From: Bondarzewia mesenterica
Taxonomy: Eukaryota; Basidiomycota; Agaricomycetes; Russulales; Bondarzewiaceae
Direction: 5' to 3'
Assembly (NCBI GenBank): GCA_004802705.1
Contig: SGPL01000446.1
Location: forward strand, 1 to 27,478
DNA: 27,478 nt
Position numbers and translations under genes: made by a program. The notes beneath the pieces were generated by a model. That model did not search any database, was not told where the DNA came from, and saw nothing but the letters and a program-made list of their open reading frames with translations. Below, one piece after another: positions 21,398 through 27,478 of this stretch (position 1 is its first letter; each line of letters opens with the position of its first letter).

Positions 21398-22033
21398 ATA
21401 CCCCACCACAAAAGGGATGATCTACGCTATTTGGTTTAATTTCTTGATGACCTCGGTTTTACGACTTTGTATTTTCAACGAACGGGATTGTGCTTAGGAT
21501 TTCCTTTGAAAGCAAGTCGTTGAGTTTTGCATGTATTAATGGTTGTTGTCCTCAATATGTTTGTTTCCGACTTTGTGTTTGTACTATCTGGGAGCGACCA
21601 CGTAGACTGCACAATCATATCATCCACTCAGTGTATTTTTTTACGCGTGAATAAGAGTAGAGAAACTGTTGTAATGCGCAAACGGCATTTCAGCGACCAC
21701 CTTGACCCTCCTCCTGCTTGCCATCGCCGCATTGGACTGGCATACCGCACTTTGTGCGCGAAAGTTGGGCTCGAATTGTAAAACGCATGAATCGTACAAG
21801 TGGCAAAACCGACGAATGATAGTATGTATTATTTAGTGCAGATCTGTGTAGTTCCAACCTAAAATACCAAATACCATATGTACACACAGAAGAAGGCCCA
21901 GACCACCGAGCGGCTGGCAGGACGTCCCGATTAGCAATTCACAGTATCCCAAAAACTTCAATACGAACGCGACGCAAGAAAGAAAGAAAGAAAGAAACCG
22001 ATTAGAACGACGAGCCCACCCTCACGCACAAGT
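21398..22033. other. Convergent 3' spacer with an AAAG microsatellite
   Basis: The glutamate synthase (+) and racemase (-) genes converge here, so both 3'UTRs must end within 636 bp. An AAGA/AAAG tract of 22 bp lies at 21976-21997. AT-rich words near 21530 and 21830 could be polyadenylation signals, but nothing is decisive. No gene is seen; the short frames lack conserved content. Confidence 0.5.
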
Positions 22034-23864
22034 TTACAGCTTGGCCCTGAACGCTCTCGCGCCCACGCTTGCCCCCGACCTCACACCTGAACCAGGATCC
22101 TCCTCTTCAACGCCGACGACGCCCTCCCGTACGAGCCGCTCGATATCTGTGCGCGCGAGCCCGCACTCGCGCAGGATCTCGGTAGTGTGTTGGCCCGCGC
22201 GGAGGAGCTCGAGGCGGCCGATCGACGCGCTGTGCGGCGTGCGCGAGAGGCTGGGCGCAGGGAGCGGGATTGGGGACGCGGGCTGGGGAGAGGATGTGAG
22301 AGATAGTGATAGGATTTGGCGCTCAAGTCGGCGGCTTCGGTGGGGGTTAATACGGGGGTGAGGCACGCGTCTGCACCTGTAAATATCGGAAAAGTGACGG
22401 GGAAAAGGGGGTATGAGTGAGGGCTTCGTCACAAGGCAGACAGAGGGGAAGATAGGGGATAGCAGATAGGAGACGAACCGTGAAAGACACTCGTCCATTC
22501 GTCCCTCGTCAGGAGTCTAAACCCGTGCTCGAGAAACGAGCGCAGTTTGGCCCAGTCCTCCTTACGCGCCTGCACTCCCACGTCAGGAATCCAGCGTGCG
22601 GCAGTGAGCCACGCCTCGGGGAGGGCGTGGAGAAAGCGGGTGAGGAATACCTGGAAGAATCGAGGCTCAAGCGCGACGTGCTGCCCGTCCGCGCACGTGT
22701 ATACCGAATAGAACGGCGCGCCGCCGTCGAGGACATTGGACTGTTGAGGGGAGGCGGGGTTGGCGAACAGGGGGGTGCGCAGGTGGGCGTGGATGAAGGG
22801 GAAGGTAGAGAGGTAGCGCGTGCCGGAGACCTGGGAGAACGATGATGGGGCATTGTTTGTTGAGTGTTTCAACACTTGTCTCTTATTTCCAAATCAAAGA
22901 AAAAAGGGGGGTAAGACGTACCATGTCGGTGTCTACGACCTGGCCTCGACCGCTGCGGGTGCGCTCAAAGAGCGCGAGCAGGATGTCAAGGGCGCAAGTT
23001 AGCCCTCCGCCGGCGAAGTCGCCTAAAATGTTGAGGGGGAATGTCGGTTTTTCGGGTATACCGGGGAGGAGCTGACAAACACCGTGATGAATATCAGAAG
23101 AAATGTTTTTGGGAGGATTTCAACAGGGCCTTTTTTTTTTTTTTCATAAACAATAGCGGCCGTGTTATGAACGCACCGAAAGTACACCACTGAGGGCTAG
23201 ATAGTTGAGATCGTGGCCTGCTAGATGGTCAAAGTCTGAAGCTATTCATTGATGTATGATGGTCCATCACCTGCCATATCCTTGTGTGGACCTAAGGATA
23301 AAGACCTAAATCGTATGCTATGGGGATGAATTCCAGCCTAGATTACTCACCATCCCTGCGATACCTGACGATTTTGATGACGAAAACGTCAGTGTCCCGT
23401 TCAACGGACACACGGCAGCCACTTACCCAGCGATCCTTGCATATACAAGCCTTTCGTTTTGACCGTCTCTTTTGTCCTCATCCCCGAACCACACCTCGGG
23501 CCCTAAGCCCATCTTCTCCAAAATACCCGGCCTGAATGGGTCAATCAGTACATCAGCGTCGCGAATGAGCCTGCGGACGACGTCGACGCCCTTCGGGCTC
23601 TTCAGGTCGACCGCAATAGAGCGCTTGTTGCGACAGAGAAGGTCGGGGGTGGGGGAGTCGTGAAATTGGTTGGGCGGCCGGTCGATGCGGGTGACCGAGG
23701 CGCCGAAGTCGGAGAGGATGAGGCCTGCGAAGGGCACGGGTGCGAGCCCTGCGAACTAAGAAGCCGGCACGATCAACGCTTCAGTCGGAATTTAAGGGAA
23801 GGAGATGTACTTCGATGACTTTTATGCCCGAGAGCGGGCCCACGTTACTAGTCTGGTCAGTCAT
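22034..23864 (-). CDS. Alpha-methylacyl-CoA racemase-like (CoA-transferase family III), with apparent frameshift
   Basis: The family epimerises 2-methylacyl-CoAs for beta-oxidation. Exons read leftward: 23864-23811, 23755-23427, 23364-23351 (14 nt), 23291-23271 (21 nt), 23217-23177, 23071-22922, 22830-22479, 22376-22034. The N-terminus reads GIKVIEFAGLAPVPFAGLIL; NKRSIAVDLKSPKG, then AGHDLNYLALSGVLS with His141, LNILGDFAGGGL with Asp171, and SNVLDGGAPFY follow. The His/Asp pair is 30 residues apart, as in the bacterial racemase MCR (His126/Asp156). The C-terminus is AKL, a PTS1 peroxisomal signal; human AMACR also ends in a PTS1. Exon 8 starts in one frame (ADACLTPVLTPTEAADL) but must end in another (SLSRTP...TTEILRECGLARTDIERL...AKL). 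No GT donor explains the switch near 22270-22300, so a one-base indel, real or from sequencing, is likely. Other family III transferases are possible, but the racemase is the best fit. Confidence 0.82.
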
Positions 23865-24597
23865 ATGGTGCCCTGGGGAGGTTAGCAGAAAATAGAGTAG
23901 AGGGGGGATGGGCTTCGAGGGACGGTGAGGGAGGGGGCACGGTGAGCGTCTTATATCGGGGCATGAGGATGAAATATTTATATTTATTATGAAAAGGAAT
24001 GTGGGGGAATATTACCGTCCCAGGAGAGATGCAGCTGAACTGGACCGCGACGCGTCGTGTCAGCGGTTCCGTTCAGCACAAACACGTGTCTGCAAGCCCG
24101 ACTCGCCTCGGACATTCACGACATCGCGCGCCTGCAACGCTCCTCCCCTCAAGCTCCTCGTCGCCCTCTTCTAACTATATCTATCTCTGTTCAACTTCAA
24201 TAAGACTGCTGTCCGACATGCTCACCTGTCGTTTTGTTGTACGGCGTACGCCGCGAGGCCGGCCACGCTGCTCGGATGCTATCTGACCCCAGTTGGATCC
24301 TCCTTTGGCACTTTCCGAGTAACTTCTTTTGAGTTGCTCAGGCTCTGGATCAGATTTAAATACGACTTCGAGATTGACGATGCGGCCAGGGGTAAGTAAA
24401 CACGCGGCTGGACTCGAAAGCTTGGGAGAAAACCAAGTCTCGGAAGAGTTGCAGGTAGCTCTTTGTCTTTCGGAGATTTTATAAGTGCTGCATGACGTCA
24501 TCCACACCTACTTGAACCTTGGAAAGATCAAATTCATTGCCCACTAACTAACTGATAGCCATCCCATGGACAAAGTCAAGTCTTTTCTAGTCTCCTT
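23865..24597. other. Upstream region of the racemase-like gene and unassigned DNA
   Basis: The racemase promoter should lie in the first few hundred bases right of 23864; an AT-rich TATTTATATTTATT near 23975 is the only TATA-like element. Frames at 23989-24286 (+) and 24181-24507 (-) show no recognisable domain. I see no supported gene. Confidence 0.35.
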
Positions 24598-24643
24598 TGC
24601 AGACCTCACACAGAAGACAATCGTTCTGTGTATGAGGTCTGCA
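24598..24643. repeat. Inverted repeat (hairpin) beside the left terminal repeat
   Basis: The left arm (24598-24615, TGCAGACCTCACACAGAA) pairs with the right arm (24624-24643, TTCTGTGTATGAGGTCTGCA) around an 8-base loop, with a single 2-base bulge. Its right arm overlaps the start of the 39-bp terminal repeat that begins at 24637. Confidence 0.75.
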
Positions 24644-25048
24644 TCAAAATTTGAGGGGTTTGGCTGGTGCCACAGCGTCGGGAATATCCGAAGAAAAACG
24701 ACCGTTGAGTCGTCCATGCTGAACAATGCCGCTTCTGCCGAGCAGTGCCGTTCACGTGCGCTGGAACTCAGTATTTTAGGCATTAATACAAGGTGGTACA
24801 TAATTCCGAATAATTAATTTGACATTTTCTCGTGCGTTACACTGATCAATGACATAGTTTCAAGACTGCAGTAAAGCACAGCAATAGACATGATAGTTAC
24901 ACATACAGCCATGGATGAAATTGCTAAAGATCAATCAACTATGAGTGCTTAGTGAGGGTGTCAGAGATGCGGCATTTAGGCAATGTTCATTCAGGCAGTG
25001 TTGATTCCACTGAAACTATACTTATAATATTGTGTGGTAAATATATTA

Positions 25049-25126
25049 TAGCTATTTGGTTAAATCGGTAATAATACCTGTTGTTCATGCTGAAGGTTAA
25101 GGGTTCGACTCCGCGTTGTGCTTTTT
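25049..25126 (+). other. tRNA-like pol III promoter remnant
   Basis: TAGCTATTTGG (25049-25059) resembles box A, and GGTTCGACTCC (25102-25112) matches the box B consensus exactly. The spacing is normal for a tRNA, and a TTTTT run at 25122 resembles a pol III stop. The T-arm and acceptor stems do not pair well, so this is not called a tRNA; it may be a tRNA-derived repeat or a chance match. Confidence 0.3.
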
Positions 25127-25227
25127 GATACTTTAAGATTTTATTTGCCCAAGGGCTGTGTTCATGGTATATTGTGACCTTGCGGATGTAGGTCCTGAAC
25201 TGAAGGCCTTTTTAAATACACGTTAAA

Positions 25228-25273
25228 TCCTTGCATATGAAAGTGTCGGAGGAGACATTCATCATGCAAGGGA
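25228..25273. repeat. Short bulged hairpin inside the 814-bp unit
   Basis: TCCTTGCATATGAA (25228-25241) pairs with TTCATCATGCAAGGGA (25258-25273), leaving two single-base bulges and a 16-base loop. Function unknown. Confidence 0.5.
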
Positions 25274-25456
25274 AACCGGGTGTGGTAAAGGCTTGAATTA
25301 CTAAAAACAATTAATAGTCAAAATTGTTATCTTGCACTAGATAACACGTGATGAACAAAGTTTGTCGGAGTCACAACTGATCCTTAGGGACCTTCTAAAT
25401 AAGGCAGGTCACTGTGGCACCAGCGAAACCCCCCAAATTTTGATGTAGACTAAGTC

Positions 25457-27091
25457 TTTTCTTCACAAGCAAACACATCCCTCTCGTCCCCCTCAATTTA
25501 ACCAACCTCCTCCTCCTCCAGCTCCGTCTTCTTTAACGCAGGGGTTTCCTAATGACCAGGATCTTTATTGGTACCACAAACAGAGGGGTGTAAACCTTGG
25601 TTTGATTCGTACTCAATTTTGCCTGTCGATTAACACTCATTCTCATGTTCTCTTCATTCACAACCAGGATCATGGTTCGTTCTCGAATGATAGATTGCCG
25701 ACAGACCTTATTGCTTCATGATGCAGCCTGGACAAAGTGACTATGATGTCACAAAGGGCTCATTCACCAAGAAGGTCCTAGAGCATCACTGGGACAGCTG
25801 GATCACTGAAGATGACTGGAAATGGATATCAGAAAGAGGCCTCAACACCGTCCGAATCCCTGTGGGCAGCCACTTCTTCTTCTTCTACTTACTTGCTGGA
25901 CTTCTAGTAGTCAGACTCTTCTGATATGCGGTGACTGACTTGGCCGCATCATCCAGATTGGTTTTTATCATTTGTGTGGCGCAGATCCCTCAGTGCTTGT
26001 TGGCACCGACTTTGCAGAACACTACAGCGTCTTTTAGGGCACATGGGTGAGGATCACTAATGCAATTACAACAGCGCACCGCTATGGCATCAGTGTCCTT
26101 ATCAGTCTGTCTTCTTTCCTTTCTATTTTTACTCCGTCTTCGCCATCTTTCCCTTTGCGTGTGGTATTGTTGTCATGTTTCGAAAAAAAGCCTGACTATT
26201 CCTTGTGCATTTACAGATCTCCATGCCGCTCTAGGCAAGCAGAATGTGGATGCACATTCTGGCACATCCTCCTTCGATATTGTGTTCTACACTGCATCGA
26301 ACATGTCACAGACAACTCAGATTCTCCTCTCCCTTCTGACCCACCTCACCATGTTCATCTACATGCACGACCCGCCCCTGCCCAACCTTGTCAGGATCGA
26401 ACTCCTCAATGAGCTAAACCCACTGGGGGGCGACCATATGGCGCTCAAGAAATGGTACAAAATGACCATTGCAGTGCTCCAGACTGTCGACCCCACTCTC
26501 TCGCTCTACATCAGCAACTCCTAGTGCATACAAGAGTACGCCAAATTTATCGGCTCCCTCAAACCCACCACCCCTGCCTTCCTCATGCTCGACCACCACC
26601 TCTACCGTTGCTTCACCCAACAAGACGCTGTGACCCCCCACAGCACAACACACACAAGCCTTACATTCAGCCTTGCCTTTTGGTGGCACTCCCAGCATGC
26701 TCATATCTGCGGGCAAGGGACTCATCATCGATGAGTGGTCTGGCATGCTGAACCCTGGCTCGCTCCATGGTGCACACAATGAGGACACAGAAAAAGTGCA
26801 TTCGTCAATGCGCAGATGGACGTGTTCGAGCGCGAGTGTGCCAGTTGGTTTTGGTGGATATTCAAGAAGCAACATGGCAGTGATTCGGGATGGGCGATGT
26901 GTGATGCCATCGCGTGCGAGGTGTTTCCTGGTTGGGTTGGTGTTAAAGTCCATGCGAGGACAAATCTCAATGACAATGGTGGGCGAGAGGTGAGGTGGGA
27001 TCAAGCACGGGATGGTGCACTCAGTGCATTTTTCTTTTTCCTGTACTATTTTCGACCATCTGTGCTGTGGACAAGACCTGCTTGGCATTAA
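25457..27091 (+). pseudogene. GH5 exo-beta-1,3-glucanase (glucan 1,3-beta-glucosidase), 5'-truncated and broken
   Basis: Intact homologues are secreted or membrane-anchored enzymes that trim beta-1,3-glucan in the cell wall. A Pro-rich lead (QFNQPPPPPAPSS) precedes GFPNDQDLYWYHKQRGVNLG, then [76 protein letters not shown], the acid/base block IELLNELNP, MLDHHLYRCF, the nucleophile block DEWSGMLNPGSL, and CASWFWWIFKK to GWVGVKV. The two catalytic glutamates (NE and DEW blocks) survive. Stops at 25688 and 25691 (homologues: Arg-Trp), 26035 (Gln) and 26522 (Trp), plus a frameshift between about 26650 and 26800, disable it. Introns lie near 25610-25668 and 26102-26216. It starts directly after the 814-bp unit; the upstream exon and any signal peptide are missing. 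Confidence 0.82.
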
Positions 27092-27346
27092 TTCCCTTTT
27101 TCTTTCCTTAGTTTTGGCTCGTACATCAGATGCACACAGTGGCTGATGGTCACAGTACCCTGGACACTACCAACACACATTATTCAGTGCCCTAATACCA
27201 TCTATGATGCTTTAGCTGATCGTGCTTTAAGACCGATGCCGACGGTGAAGCCGAGCCTAGCCGATGGGTATACAGCCCATCTCCAACAGTTGGGCCACTC
27301 CTCACTGTGCACCTACTGAGATGGTTCAGCCTAGGGTGGGATACTG
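27092..27346. other. Spacer and worn repeat units
   Basis: No gene is visible. From about 27225 the sequence contains diverged pieces of the following 66-bp repeat (CCCATCTCCAACAGTTGGGC; GATGGTTCAGCCTAGGGT), so the array probably starts here in degenerate form. Confidence 0.45.
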
Positions 27347-27478
27347 AGGTATGGGGAGCTTGCCCGCTCGCCATTGCCCATCTCTGACAGTTCAGCTGAG
27401 GGTCAGCTGGGCAGGTATGGGGAGCTTGCCCACTCACTGTTGCCCATCTCTGATGGTTCAGCCGAGGGTCAGCTGGGC
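27347..27478. repeat. 66-bp tandem repeat, two full copies, running off the window
   Basis: 27347-27412 and 27413-27478 are adjacent copies beginning AGGTATGGGGAGCTTGCCC and ending GAGGGTCAGCTGGGC, with only a few mostly transition differences. The second copy ends exactly at the window edge, so the array very likely continues. The length is a multiple of three, which keeps a spurious minus-strand frame open. Confidence 0.85.

Larger units (their letters stand above)
24637..25450. mobile_element. 814-bp unit with 39-bp terminal inverted repeats (non-autonomous element candidate)
   Basis: 24637-24675 and the reverse complement of 25412-25450 agree at 36 of 39 positions, both starting GTCT(G/A)CATCAAAATTTG and ending GCTGGTGCCACAG. 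The interior has no conserved coding frame. It carries a tRNA-like box A/box B pair and a second hairpin (25228-25273). This size and form suit a MITE-like DNA transposon. No clear target-site duplication is visible (TATGAG left, TAAGTC right), so two opposed copies of a shorter repeat remain possible. Confidence 0.55.

Noticed and set aside
22273..22343. A 71-bp intron (GTATTA to CCCCAG) to explain the racemase frame switch
   Set aside because: It would splice out a stretch (VLTPTEAADL) that matches the family, so an indel is more likely.
22041..22845. Plus-strand frames opposite the racemase-like exons
   Set aside because: They are antisense to exons with clear family motifs and splice sites on the minus strand.
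24566..24817. Plus-strand frame of 83 residues and its minus-strand partner
   Set aside because: It spans the hairpin and terminal inverted repeat. No conserved protein is recognisable.
25042..25121. A functional tRNA gene
   Set aside because: Boxes A and B look right, but the T-arm pairs at only two positions and no acceptor stem forms.
24578..25462. Direct 11-bp AAGTCTTTTCT copies as a target-site duplication of the 814-bp unit
   Set aside because: The left copy lies about 49 bp outside the terminal repeat and the right one only 1 bp outside, so they do not flank it symmetrically.

Overview
The window is fungal nuclear DNA, almost certainly from an Agaricomycete (mushroom-forming basidiomycete). 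Its genes have many 53-71 bp GT-AG introns. The glutamate synthase is the fused NADH-type enzyme of about 2,146 residues. The left half holds decayed copies of gene families that I know from Agaricomycete genomes: a Plavaka-type transposase, a DUF6698-like protein, a tyrosine recombinase and a SAP-like hypothetical protein. Scattered N bases mark a draft assembly, but in the glutamate synthase gene they fall almost only on silent codon positions, so they look like masked allelic sites.

Layout. 1-7,650: one CACTA-like element with two divergent broken genes, a DUF6698-like gene (-) and a Plavaka transposase (+), between short terminal repeats. 7,650-9,770: a 96-bp tandem duplication, then a broken SAP-like gene (+). 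9,922-11,708: a broken tyrosine recombinase (-) that has lost a catalytic Arg. 11,970-12,900: a minisatellite of 51-bp units arranged as 102-bp dimers. From about 13.25 kb the sequence changes to GC/CpG-rich host DNA. 14,177-21,397: an intact glutamate synthase gene of 14 exons (+). 22,034-23,864: an alpha-methylacyl-CoA racemase-like gene (-) with a 14-nt microexon and a C-terminal AKL peroxisomal signal. 24,637-25,450: an 814-bp unit with 39-bp terminal inverted repeats. Directly after it, 25,457-27,091: a 5'-truncated, stop-ridden GH5 exo-beta-1,3-glucanase pseudogene. The window ends inside a 66-bp tandem repeat.

Function. Only two genes look functional: the glutamate synthase (ammonia assimilation, glutamine + 2-oxoglutarate to 2 glutamate) and the racemase (2-methyl branched acyl-CoA handling in peroxisomes). 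They converge on a shared 0.64-kb 3' spacer and show no pathway link. The rest is a graveyard of mobile elements and pseudogenes whose stop codons mostly sit where relatives have Trp, Arg or Gln, the pattern expected from C-to-T mutation of silenced repeats.
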